Part shown: positions 36,601 to 43,000 of the stretch, in pieces
Position numbering within the stretch: the first letter of the stretch is position 1
Layout: every line of letters starts with the position of its first letter
Assembly: GCA_947846985.1 (NCBI GenBank)
Contig: CANTUZ010000004.1
Coordinates: 56,707,672 to 56,771,671, forward strand
Length of the DNA stretch: 64,000 nucleotides
Direction: 5' to 3'
Source: Fratercula arctica
Lineage: Eukaryota; Chordata; Aves; Charadriiformes; Alcidae
Notes under the pieces: generated by a model
Told to the model about the DNA's origin: nothing
Database searches by the model: none
Seen by the model: only the letters and a program-made list of their open reading frames with translations
Position numbers and translations under genes: made by a program

Positions 36601-39600
36601 ATACACACACAAAACACATTGTTGTTTATGCTCATGGAAGTATTATTCAAGTAAAATTAAATAAACCTATTTCAGTTTTATGAGGGTTATTAGAAATAGA
36701 GCAAAAACATTTGTGCTTCATACTGTACAAATGATTCGTATCCCTGAAATATACTTAAGGCTTGTTTTCATTTCACAAATATTCAATCAGAATTGAATGC
36801 AATCTGTCATGTGTAAAGGTAAAACCAAAGCCAGAGAATATGCAAGTAATTCAGTGCTTCTAAATAATATGCCTGGAGCAGAAAAGATAAATTCACAGCA
36901 TACTAGAGACAACATATTCAGGTACTAAGGCACTCTGTATTATGAAGTGGAAAGTCTTATTAACTGCAAAAGCCACATATGCGCAGAATTCAGAGTCTGA
37001 GGTCTGCTCTAGACAAGGAGAACACCAATGGATAACCCAGTCAGTGAAAAGATTTGGTGTTTGCAAACCCTTAAAAAGCTGCATCCATTCCTGTTCCTTC
37101 TACTGTGGCCAGGTAGAATTGGGAAATCCCTGCAATCCTAAAGCTCTAAAACTGACCTGCTCTGCAGAGTCAGCTACAACCACTACCGTGGGGTCACAAA
37201 TAAAGCACTCCAATGTTATACCAAATTCATCGCAGAAGGGAGGGGCAAAAAACCCATAGGAAAGTGACACATCCATCACCACTAAGTTTTTTTGTCGCCT
37301 ATGAAATACTGTAGTACAAATAAGATTTACAATGTTTAGAATGTATCAAGCTATTAAAAAAAAAAAAATATTCAAAGCATGTCCACTACTTGTCTTTTGT
37401 AATTGCACAAATACTATCCATTCCACATTCAGACTCCTTCTCGTAACTAAGTACAATAAAACACACCTCAAAACCTCAAATTTATAATATGATGCACTCA
37501 ACAAAAGCATTGCATATTCTTTCTTTCTACTTAACAATCTAATTATTTTACCATCTGATGTGATCTCCCCCTCTTCAGTACTGTCAGAAATTACAGGCTC
37601 CTCTTCACTCTCCTCCTCAAAGGAAGAAAGGTCACTGGTGTGGACAGAGCTGACAGTGATGTCACTGAGTACATCCATATCCGAGTCTACTGATGTATTT
37701 TCTTGCAAAGGGAAAAAATAGAAAGAAAGGGCTGTAATGCAGCACACTGTATTTGAGAAACTTTTCTTACCAAAACAATGATTTTTCCACTGAAAACAAA
37801 ATTATCTTAAGAGCAAGAAATAGGGGAAAAAAAAATCATAATGCCTTAATGAAACACTCTTAGGCTGACTGTGGTTTACTCAAAACAAAATTCACCCTGG
37901 GGTACAACTAGAAACTTCCCCCACCACCCCATATCCATATTTTAAGGAAGAGCATTGTCCGCACCATACCTTCTTTAGTTTCTTTAGTGCTTTCAGTTGG
38001 TCTATGTTTATTGCTATTTTTTTCTGGAACTAATTGTTTCCCTGGTTCCGACTCTCTTGCTTGCTTTTCTTCTTTTGACTTTGTAGAATCATCGCTTTTC
38101 TTTGAATGGTCAGACTTTTTGTCAAGTTTTTCCTTCTTTTCTTTTCTTCTTTCACCTTTTTCACTGCTGTCTGGTTTCTTGTCACATTTATCTAATAATT
38201 TATTCTTTTGATCTTCACATTCCTGTTGAATTTCTTTACTTGTTTCTTTACTTGTAAAAGTCAAATTATTTGTATCCTTTGCTGAATTTTTTATTTCTTC
38301 ACTTTGGCAGGGAAGCTCATTTAAATCTTCACACTTTGCAAATGTTTCAGACCCTTCTCCAGGAAGATCACAAACTGCTTTCTCTCTGTCTGGCAAGTCC
38401 TCCACATTTCTCTCTCTCTCTGTACTACCATCCACACTCTGCTGAGATGAGAGTCTTTTTGCAACTCTGTCATTGTTTTTGGGATTTGAGTTCTCTGTTG
38501 AAGCCCTGGCAGCACTTGCTTCTTGATTAAGAGAAGTTATTGTTTCCAAAATGGACATTGCATCACTAGCTACATTGCCACTAGGAGCTGTAGCAGAGAC
38601 ACCTTGAACAGTAAGAAAGAAAATAGTTTTAGTTCACCTTAGTTTCTGTAATTCTGTTCAGACAGAATTTTAAGCAAGTGAAAGGAAAAAGGGTAATTAT
38701 TTAAAATAAGTAAAACTAACTAAAAGATTTGACTGATTTTGCATCTAGAGATTTTGGTTTAAAGAGAGAAAAAAAAAAAAAAGGAACAAGAAGTTGCATT
38801 CCTGCAGTGATTATAATCTGATTACCAGAGATTCATTTTACTGTGACATACCACTGCTCCTGAAATCAGCTAAAAAACAAACAGGGGTTGTCTATGGGAA
38901 GGATGTTCTCAACATAATCCTTGATCAACTTTACCGTTTAGATGATGACTCTGGCGAAGCACAATATAGAACACCGTAGCTGAAAGTCTGTATTTAGTAC
39001 CTCTGGTATCTCCATAAATGACACGGAAAACGGACTCAGCATATTCATTATATAACAATAAGACTATAAGAAATACCCTGTCACTTTCCCGTCTCCATAG
39101 AAGCAACTTTGAAGATGGATGAGAAAGAGTTAACTGGACTAGCACTAAGAACTGCAGCTGGCTTGTTAACCCATGTACTTTAAAGGAAGTGGGCCTCACA
39201 GGAAAAGGGATAGGATTTAAATAAAGGGTCTGGTTACAAATAGATGGACTGCTGTGGAGTCTCGTAGGAAGGGAAAGAATGGACAATTACCTGCAGGAGT
39301 GTTTACAAGTTGATACCAGGCAACATAAATGAAAATCATAAAGAAAAAGAGCCGTGTTTATAAACAAACTAAAGATTGGCTGATTTACAGCAGAACTTAA
39401 GTTCCTGAGAGGACCTTAGCCATTCAAATTTTATGGCACACAGCACCTGCATAAAGTCAGCTGTCTCATAGATAATTTTTTCCCAATCTACCAATGCATA
39501 AAAAAAAAAATGGATCGTTCTCCTACAGTTATGTCTTATCTGATCCTATAATACGTAGATGGCCAAACCCCGAGACCAACTTTTTTCCCCCTGTAGCAAA

Positions 39601-42114
39601 CTGTTCCTTTCTAATCTCAAGTGGAAGTGACCAAGTGACATGGTGGTACATGGTGACATCTCTCTTGCCTTCTACCTTTATACACACAGAGACAAGTATT
39701 AGGGCATGCTGCCTGGCACTCAGCTTGTTAATACTGATGCTAACAATCTTGTGCTGGCAGCAAACCTAGTCAGTATTTCCTCTCTCGATAAACAAACTTT
39801 TGTTAATAGACTGCTCAGAGAAATGGCAGAGTACCTTGCACTGTAACAGAAGCATCTGTTTTCTCCTCACTTGGAGCTGTACTGGGGCCTGCCTCCTCTT
39901 TGTGATTCAATGTGGCTAAAAATTCATGGACAGCTTTTTCCACCTGAGGTCTGAATGTGTGGTTGATCTTTGGGTCCACAACCTGAGAAATAATTCTGTC
40001 AATTCCAGATTCCAACATTCCAGACCTGAAACAAAGTTACATGAATACATAATAAGAAAAATTACTTTTCAAGAACATCTTAATGAAATATGCTCATTTT
40101 CATGTCACGTAAACACTCTTAAGAGCCTCCAATGAAGCATGAACATTTTCTGAGCATCACTTCAGGTATGTATTTAGCCAGCTGCCTGTATTTCAACAGC
40201 TCCCTCTACACCTTATGAACTCAGGAAAAAACCTAGAGAAACAAAGCAATCCAACTGCATGGAATCAGCGCAACAAACAGCCTGTTATGTCACTACTGGT
40301 CACGCTTAGAAACGTTATCTAACTGTCAAAGCGACGTTTGTGGAAAAGAATTAAGTAGTAACCTGATGTTATCAGTTCCCATGGCATAAACCAGACAAAT
40401 TACAGCAGGCACGAGGGACAACTACTAGACCAGTTGTTATCACTCAAAGTTCCCCAATACAGTGTGACACCTCAAAGTTCTGCAGTTTTATAGAACACAC
40501 CTAATCTTCAGTAAAATAAAAAAAAATGGCAATAGAGAGCTTCATACCCATGGGTTCTCTCTAGATTCCTGTAATCTTTTGTGGAACATATATTGCCTCT
40601 TGTCCTCACTGTTTCTTTAAAAAGAACCAAAACCCCCCAAACAACAATCGCTCCCCTCCCCCCCAAACAAAACAGCTCCTCAGTACCAGTTATCAATGGC
40701 ATCACTACAGCATAACTGAGTAAGTTTGTTCCCAAATCCCTTGTTTGAATCAAGTCAGTGACCAAACTCATGCTACTTAGAAGAAATTTCCTAGTGTTTC
40801 TTATAACTCTAATTTTTTAGAAGAAAAACTAGAGGAACCCTAATGAAATAACGTAACATCAGGTAAGTGTCTGACATCATTTCCGCATAACAGCAGCTCT
40901 GACAAACCTCTTCTCTGTCTAGCTAAATTTATATCCGGCTTTTTGTTTTGTGAATTTAGCTTTGTAGTCCACAGAGCTTAGTTTGTCAAACCCTTTTTAT
41001 TTTCCTTAATTCAAAACTTGATGATAATAGCAAAGATAGATTTTAGCTAGGGTTTTACATCCCAAGTCAGAAACAAGCTTTCTACCCCTGCATCAACTTG
41101 GATCAGAAGAAATAATATATGCGGTCTAATTCTGACTAAGATTGATGGTGAGTTGCTATCTGAAATAATACCACATTTTAAATGGTAAAAAAAAAAAAAA
41201 AAGGCTCCTTCAGAAGTTTCTGTGAAGAAAGCACACACTTGACAATTGACCTAGAGCCTCTGTCACCTCTCAGGGTATGTGAGCACGTTCGCTGTCACTT
41301 ACTTGAGAACCTGCTGCCTAATGTTATTTCTCAGCTGGTTCTTGTTGAGATGAGGACTCCAGGTATGAGTTGCCAAATGATTGGAAACAAAGTTGTCAAC
41401 GCGCTGCCTCAAATTCTGGTACGCGGGCTAGAAAGCAACAACAGAGAGGTTGGACGGGAGGGTTCGGATAAGCCGTCAGCCTCCCGGAGGCCGGGCTGGA
41501 GGCACCGGGAGCCCGTCAGAGCCCGCCAACCCAGGGAAGGCGCCGCCGCCGCCGTTCCCGCTCCCTGGCGGCGATGGCAGCGTGTTCAACACGCCTGTAT
41601 GGCTGGGACCGCTCCCCCAAACCCGCCGTGTCTGCACCGCCGGCCGGCCCACGCTCCCCTCTGCAGACGGGCCCTCCAGCTTCGCCCCCGGGGCCGCCGA
41701 GCGGAGCCTCGCTTCCGCGGGCCCGGCCGCAGCCCCGCGCGGGCCCAGGCGGCCGCTCCTCCCACACCGAGCGCCGGGCGCACTCCGCCGCCACCCCCGG
41801 GCCGGGCCCGGCCTGTCCCTGACCTGCCGGAGCACCAGGAGGAACCGCCGGCGGGGCGCCGGGACTCACCCCTCAACCCTCGGGGCGCCAGGCCCGCCCG
41901 CCCCCACCTTGGTGTCCACGTCGGCCAGGCAGTCGCGGCGGAACTGGTCGAAGAGCCCCTGGCTCTTGAGGTGGTTGACGATCATGGAGACCAGCTCGGG
42001 CTCGGCCGCGCCGCCCCCCACGGCCGCCCCGGCCCCCGGCAGCGGCGGTGGCTGCTGAGGAGGCGGCGGCGGGGGCGGGGGCGGCGGGGGCTGCGGCTGG
42101 GGGTTGCTGGCCAT
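6549..42114 (-). CDS. BOD1L1: BOD1L1 gene model: 24 coding exons, one small exon unresolved
   Basis: This is the only protein-coding gene I can support. Seen: 24 exon segments with GT donors and AG acceptors. Phases agree across exons 1-12 (2,700 codons plus 1 nt) and exons 13-24 (338 codons plus TAA). Many segments match mammalian BOD1L1, including the N-terminal Shg1-like domain, the giant repeat exon, the KRKRGRPRK AT-hook and the C-terminus PVKKAKR. Known for the family: BOD1L1 is a nuclear protein that protects stalled replication forks from over-resection, stabilises RAD51 there, and works with SETD1A through its Shg1 region. Odd: exon 12 ends in phase 1 and exon 13 starts in phase 0, so a short exon is missing from this model. 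Length (~3,040 residues plus that exon) is close to human (~3,050). Exon boundaries come from reading splice sites and remembered homology, with no transcript data. Confidence 0.96.
7855..7998 (-). CDS. BOD1L1: BOD1L1 exon 23: Ser/Lys/Pro-rich segment
   Basis: KQPSKPTTRATSKGSSPSSV, then SPRKRQNLAAKKRSPSD and INKSPPLT. SP sites next to basic residues look like CDK-type phosphorylation contexts. It is longer than the corresponding stretch I recall from human. Acceptor TTACAG, donor GTAAGT after CA; phase 2 both sides. A plus-strand open frame of 78 codons across it is its shadow. Confidence 0.9.
9683..9836 (-). CDS. BOD1L1: BOD1L1 exon 22: acidic stretch and SGATTRS motif
   Basis: ETLEPERKRRKLTSSEDELK is followed by an Glu/Asp run and then HSGATTRSATRLEAQ. 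The order basic patch, acidic run, SGATTRS matches the mammalian C-terminus. Phase 1 in, 2 out; donor GTAACTG. Confidence 0.95.
10283..10367 (-). CDS. BOD1L1: BOD1L1 exon 21: AT-hook 2
   Basis: EDEAEKAEMIVRKRGRKPRR followed by SLVQSEET. RKRGRKPRR is a second AT-hook-like motif with a GRKP core, matching the mammalian RRRGRKPKRSL. Donor GTAAAA; phase 0 in, 1 out. Confidence 0.95.
10492..10526 (-). CDS. BOD1L1: BOD1L1 exon 20: 35-nt microexon
   Basis: With the carried G it reads GTDISNKKETTN, matching the mammalian TDESNKETAN. Acceptor TTTTTAG, donor GTAAGTGC; phase 1 in, 0 out. Confidence 0.92.
10808..10848. repeat. 19-bp tandem duplication
   Basis: Two exact copies of GTTACTCCTGTTAACTACT (10,808-10,826 and 10,827-10,845) followed by a partial third unit. 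Intron 19 of BOD1L1. Confidence 0.9.
10857..11105 (-). mobile_element. Old CR1-type LINE 3' fragment
   Basis: The plus strand reads like the reverse of a CR1 tail: 'agaaagggcctctgaaggtc', then 'tagtccaacctcctg', then a diverged stretch with 'tctccaggcaatctgttcta'. It is well mutated, so an old insertion, in intron 19 in the same orientation as the gene. Ends are approximate. Confidence 0.7.
13492..13537 (-). CDS. BOD1L1: BOD1L1 exon 19: 46-nt microexon
   Basis: LQFPIFASRGKTPQT. Acceptor TTTCAG, donor GTAAGC, phase 0 in and 1 out. The following exon resumes the mammalian-like QTDxSNKE stretch. Confidence 0.87.
14226..14302 (+). repeat. A/C-rich low-complexity tract
   Basis: Blocks of A5-9 separated by C2-4, such as 'aaaaaaaaccccaaaaaac', over about 75 bases in intron 18. 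Similar tracts lie near 9,545, 18,182, 32,970 and 40,625. Confidence 0.75.
15389..15423 (-). CDS. BOD1L1: BOD1L1 exon 18: 35-nt microexon
   Basis: With the carried G it reads GGESKADMSTGN. Acceptor CCCTCAG and donor GTAAGTGCC are both strong; phase 1 in, 0 out. Length equals that of exon 20. Confidence 0.9.
15505..15580 (-). CDS. BOD1L1: BOD1L1 exon 17: AT-hook 1
   Basis: ENQPVIVKRKRGRPRKYPLE followed by AVQPG. KRKRGRPRK is a canonical AT-hook (GRP core flanked by basic residues), which binds the minor groove of AT-rich DNA. It is nearly identical to mammalian BOD1L1. Donor GTAAGTAG; phase 0 in, 1 out. Intron 17 is only 81 bp. Confidence 0.96.
16919..17004 (-). CDS. BOD1L1: BOD1L1 exon 16
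   Basis: DEFTIEQEMSLDIPEKEKHG then LESNENSPE, an acidic exon preceding the first AT-hook exon. Acceptor TGTGAAG, donor GTGAGTGG; phase 1 in, 0 out. Confidence 0.88.
18026..18110 (-). CDS. BOD1L1: BOD1L1 exon 15
   Basis: EVILGDTAEASKEIDVKHTP followed by PKSTMEEK. The MEEKD junction with exon 16 matches the mammalian VMEEKDE. Acceptor TTTAG, donor GTAATG; phase 0 in, 1 out. Confidence 0.88.
18182..18240 (+). repeat. Poly-A and A/C-rich tract
   Basis: About twenty consecutive A bases followed by A/C-rich sequence in intron 14. No element body is visible on either side. Confidence 0.75.
18809..18882 (-). CDS. BOD1L1: BOD1L1 exon 14
   Basis: With the T carried from exon 13 it reads CNQLIAQDVRKDKEQNSKRK then PDNIK. 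Acceptor TTTTTGCAG is strong; donor GTATTT. Phase 1 in, 0 out. Sequence is charged and weakly conserved. Confidence 0.85.
19969..20056 (-). CDS. BOD1L1: BOD1L1 exon 13
   Basis: It reads VENSDTQVTEEHRSRGIQCK then SSGAMDKEK, comparable to the mammalian DSRIETAQRQCPETEP region. The acceptor GCGTAG carries an in-frame stop just before the exon, which fixes the boundary. The donor is GTAAGTGA. Phase 0 in, 1 out. Confidence 0.85.
22251..22279 (-). CDS. Candidate for the missing BOD1L1 microexon (option B)
   Basis: A 29-nt segment would read EECSARKKEN, with donor GTAAAC, and also converts phase 1 to 0. Its charged, basic content resembles the EEEERHMPKRKRKQ stretch that mammals have at this place. 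The acceptor (GATAAG) lacks a good pyrimidine tract, which speaks against it. The true exon may be neither option. Confidence 0.2.
22387..22406 (-). CDS. Candidate for the missing BOD1L1 microexon (option A)
   Basis: A 20-nt segment between a TTTAG acceptor and a GTGAGA donor would read EEKTRSK and restores the frame between exon 12 (phase 1) and exon 13 (phase 0). The pyrimidine tract before the acceptor is only moderate. It cannot be used together with option B at 22,251-22,279, because both change phase 1 to 0. Confidence 0.25.
23384..23453 (-). CDS. BOD1L1: BOD1L1 exon 12: small exon
   Basis: Residues 2,678-2,700, PQQPATPRSEEGYVDLPTKE then FQK. Acceptor GTTTAG, donor GTGACT, phase 0 in and 1 out. 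It does not join exon 13 in frame, which shows that a further exon lies between them. Confidence 0.82.
23571..23622 (+). repeat. T-rich and (TTTTG)n tract
   Basis: Long T runs with G pairs, then four TTTTG units, in intron 11 of BOD1L1. Confidence 0.8.
24705..24772 (-). CDS. BOD1L1: BOD1L1 exon 11: small acidic exon
   Basis: Residues 2,655-2,677, NNAALPKLAEELEYETNLRT then EE. The acceptor ATTAG and donor GTATTT fit the phase left by exon 10 (1 in, 0 out). Similarity to the mammalian protein is weak here, with only an RT(N)EE-type end in common. Confidence 0.85.
25657..25709. repeat. 17-bp duplicated TA-rich element
   Basis: TATTTATATAACTAGAT occurs at 25,657-25,673 and again at 25,693-25,709. 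The spacer (GTTATATAGTTTATATA-like) is partly self-complementary to the units, so the block could form a small hairpin. Confidence 0.85.
26467..32608 (-). CDS. BOD1L1: BOD1L1 exon 10: 6.1-kb giant exon with charged half and acidic repeat array
   Basis: Residues 608-2,654 in one open frame of 2,047 codons. The first third (to about residue 1,000) is Lys/Glu/Ser-rich with many KSKHR- and SERK-type clusters. Then follow an acidic region and two families of degenerate repeats: family A around residues 1,537-2,010, with VTSTGxEE-type units (SEEKDDAV, VTSTGRGNEE); and family B around residues 2,010-2,400, with AMISTSxxEExEAPMSS-type units. Mammalian BOD1L1 has the same two families in the same order, so the array is old. 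No catalytic motif is visible; the exon is probably disordered. The acceptor TATAG lies before ACCTGTGAA and the donor is GTGAGG. The frame reads on past the donor to a stop at about 26,420, which I treat as intron read-through. Confidence 0.96.
33496..33571 (-). CDS. BOD1L1: BOD1L1 exon 9: short Lys/Glu-rich exon
   Basis: Residues 582-607, reading HAEDGCKKKYEPSEEDSKEM and ending KTNE. The acceptor TTTCAG and donor GTATTT fit, and the phase (2 in, 0 out) joins exons 8 and 10 correctly. Confidence 0.9.
34289..34433 (-). CDS. BOD1L1: BOD1L1 exon 8: Lys-rich segment
   Basis: Residues 534-581. It contains LEEPSSRSLESKATG, then VLKEQKFLEKKVALSRKRKR, a likely nuclear localisation cluster. The acceptor is TTTTAG and the donor GTATTC, phase 1 in and phase 2 out. 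Confidence 0.93.
34790..34913 (-). CDS. BOD1L1: BOD1L1 exon 7: basic helical segment
   Basis: Residues 493-533. AKEKEERLLRRQINRERLEE is followed by KRKQKAAEKTKS. The alternating Glu/Arg/Lys pattern with leucines suggests a long charged helix or coiled coil. Phase 0 in, phase 1 out; donor GTATGAG. Confidence 0.94.
35185..35270. repeat. TA-rich simple sequence
   Basis: Runs of TA dinucleotides with short A/T interruptions in intron 6 of BOD1L1. An antisense frame here is a low-complexity artefact. Confidence 0.8.
35849..35864 (+). repeat. G16 homopolymer
   Basis: Sixteen uninterrupted G bases on the plus strand (C on the transcribed sense strand) in intron 6. A C7 run follows at 35,897-35,903 and could pair with part of it. 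Confidence 0.85.
35991..36160 (-). CDS. BOD1L1: BOD1L1 exon 6: conserved HAYVRKPFLYSKYFSDSDDE block
   Basis: Residues 436-492. After a Lys/Ser-rich lead it reads VRHAYVRKPFLYSKYFSDSD and ends VEQRRQSI. The mammalian protein has nearly the same stretch, so this is one of the best conserved parts outside the Shg1 domain. The donor GTAAGTGTG is strong; phase 1 in, phase 0 out. Confidence 0.95.
37552..37701 (-). CDS. BOD1L1: BOD1L1 exon 5: acidic DITVSSVHTSDLSSFEE segment
   Basis: Residues 386-435. It carries DITVSSVHTSDLSSFEEE followed by an acidic SDSTEEGEITSD stretch, matching the mammalian protein closely. High conservation in an otherwise loose region suggests a binding motif; the partner is not evident from sequence. 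The acceptor is TTGCAAG and the donor GTAAAA, phase 1 both sides. Confidence 0.94.
37970..38602 (-). CDS. BOD1L1: BOD1L1 exon 4: Ser/Lys/Glu-rich linker
   Basis: Residues 175-385. It opens with GVSATAPSGNVASDAMSILE and continues SLNQEASAARASTE, which is conserved in mammals. The rest is charged and probably disordered, with dense KKEKKEK and KKSDHSKKSDD stretches. The acceptor is TTCAAG and the donor GTATGG, phase 1 in and out. No enzyme motif is visible. Confidence 0.94.
39835..40025 (-). CDS. BOD1L1: BOD1L1 exon 3: end of Shg1 domain
   Basis: Residues 111-174. It contains SGMLESGIDRIISQVVDP and KINHTFRPQVEKAVHEF, the end of the Shg1-like domain, then a low-complexity Ser/Thr/Glu linker. 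The acceptor CAG precedes GTCTGG and the donor is GTACTC after the G of a split Gly codon. The phases agree on both sides. Confidence 0.95.
41303..41427 (-). CDS. BOD1L1: BOD1L1 exon 2: Shg1/BOD1-type domain core
   Basis: Residues 70-110 plus two bases of the next codon. It begins PAYQNLRQRVDNFV and continues through HTWSPHLNKNQLRNN to QQVL. This is the most conserved block with BOD1 and the yeast Shg1 family; in BOD1L1 the region is linked to SETD1A association. The acceptor is TAG at 41,428-41,430 and the donor is GTAAGTG (phase 2 out). The frame was too short to stand alone as an open frame with its own ATG, so it was found from splice sites and homology. Confidence 0.95.
41908..42114 (-). 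CDS. BOD1L1: BOD1L1 exon 1 (coding part): proline-rich start and beginning of Shg1 domain
   Basis: Residues 1-69. The start MASNPQPQ is followed by a long proline/glutamine run, a Gly/Ala-rich spacer, then from about residue 39 the Shg1-type helix with VNHLKSQGLFDQFRRD. The chosen ATG is at 42,112-42,114, in a GCCCCCATGG context, and matches the mammalian start MATNPQPQ. The exon ends at DTK, followed by a GTGGGG donor in phase 0. The proline run is coded by a CCG/CCC tract that is likely to vary in length. Confidence 0.95.
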
Positions 42115-42220
42115 GGGGGCGGCGCGGGGCGGCCTGCGCGGAGCGCGGCTGCCGGCTCTGCCGGCCGGACCCCGCGACGGGGCTGGTTACCGAGCAGCAG
42201 CGGCGGCGGCAGCGCTGACC

Positions 42221-42227
42221 CCGGAAG
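42221..42227 (+). promoter_or_regulatory. ETS/GABPA-type site
   Basis: CCGGAAG lies about 107 bases upstream of the BOD1L1 start codon, inside the CpG island. ETS-family sites are common in housekeeping CpG-island promoters. Assignment rests on the short motif only. Confidence 0.4.
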
Positions 42228-42690
42228 CGAAAGGGAACGGAGGGAGGAAGCGGCGGGCGACGGGAAGGGAAAGGAAGCAGGGGGGACGCCGCCGCTGCCG
42301 AGAGCGGCGCCATCGGCGCGAGGCGAGCACTGGCGGCGCCGCGCGCACCCGCCGCGGGCCCTTTAAGGAGACGGAGGGGGGCGGGGCCGCCCGCGGCCCG
42401 CGCCTGTGGGGCCCCGAACCGGCGGCAGCGGGGAGGGGGGTGGGGGGGAGCGGGGAGGGCGGCGGCGGCCGCGGCGGCCCTCAGCCCCCACCCCCCACCC
42501 GCCTCGCCGGTTTCCCCCCCCGCCCCCGCATCGGTCGGCGGCGGTGCGGTGCGGTGCGCGCACGGCGGTGTGGGGGGTGCCCCGCCGCGCCGCCCGCACC
42601 CTCCGCCCGGCGCCGCGCTGCCGCCGCCGCACTGCCCGGCGGTGCCCCCGCCGCCCCGCCCCGCGCCCCGCCCCGCCCCTTCCTGCGCTG

Positions 42691-42703
42691 GCCGCCATCA
42701 TGG
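42691..42703 (-). promoter_or_regulatory. YY1-type element
   Basis: On the minus strand the bases read CCATGATGGCGGC, containing the ATGGCGGC core of the YY1 consensus. It is oriented with the gene. It also carries two consecutive ATG triplets, which open an upstream frame of 112 codons ending at 42,363, before the main start codon. Confidence 0.6.
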
Positions 42704-43000
42704 TGGGGGCAGCGCCGCGCGCTTCCTCCCTGGGGCGGCGGGAGGGCGGGGCCTCCGCGCGGGGAGGGGGTGAGGGAGCCGGGGGTGGGGGGTGACTACC
42801 CTCAGGGCGGCCGGTCGGTCGTCGTTACCGGCCGCTAGCGGCCGCGTACCCCCGGTCCTCCCTCCTCTGCCTCGGGGGAGGCGCCTGCCGCCACTCCAAG
42901 GTCTGGCGGAAGGCCTAGGTCGTTACGTGGGATCCTGTGTCTTGTGTCGCCTCAGGCTCTCTGTGAGAGGCCTGCGTTGAGGCAGCGGGGTGATGACGCT

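Larger units (their letters stand above)
32609..41907 (-). other. BOD1L1 introns 1-9 (with exons 2-9 between them)
   Basis: Introns at 41,428-41,907 (GC-rich, part of the CpG island), 40,026-41,302, 38,603-39,834, 37,702-37,969, 36,161-37,551, 34,914-35,990, 34,434-34,789, 33,572-34,288 and 32,609-33,495. Contents: a G16 run near 35,849, a TA-rich tract near 35,185-35,270, and A/C-rich tracts near 32,970 and 40,625. No further gene is visible. Confidence 0.75.
42115..42703 (-). promoter_or_regulatory. BOD1L1: BOD1L1 5' UTR and core promoter region (start site not mapped)
   Basis: This stretch lies directly upstream of the BOD1L1 ATG on the minus strand. It has no TATA box that I can see. It holds several GC boxes (for example 42,655-42,680 and near 42,379), an ETS-type CCGGAAG at 42,221-42,227, and a YY1-type ATGGCGGC element at 42,691-42,703 read on the minus strand. 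YY1 elements of this kind usually sit just downstream of the start site, so transcription may begin near 42,700. That would give a 5' UTR of roughly 590 nt; this is inference. Confidence 0.55.
41440..43000. promoter_or_regulatory. CpG island at the BOD1L1 5' end
   Basis: About 1.5 kb of very GC-rich, CpG-dense sequence contrasts sharply with the AT-rich DNA on both sides. It covers the upstream region, exon 1 and part of intron 1 of BOD1L1. Long open frames on both strands here (up to 394 codons on the plus strand) are a by-product of GC richness and are not called as genes. Such islands are often bidirectional, so a short divergent plus-strand RNA is possible. I see no plus-strand coding exon to support one. 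Confidence 0.9.

Noticed and set aside
41182..42838. Long plus-strand open frames of 394, 244 and 202 codons across the CpG island
   Set aside because: They are Arg/Pro/Ala/Gly-rich, overlap each other in several frames, and run antisense to BOD1L1 exon 1 and intron 1. GC-rich DNA lacks stop codons, so such frames are expected by chance.
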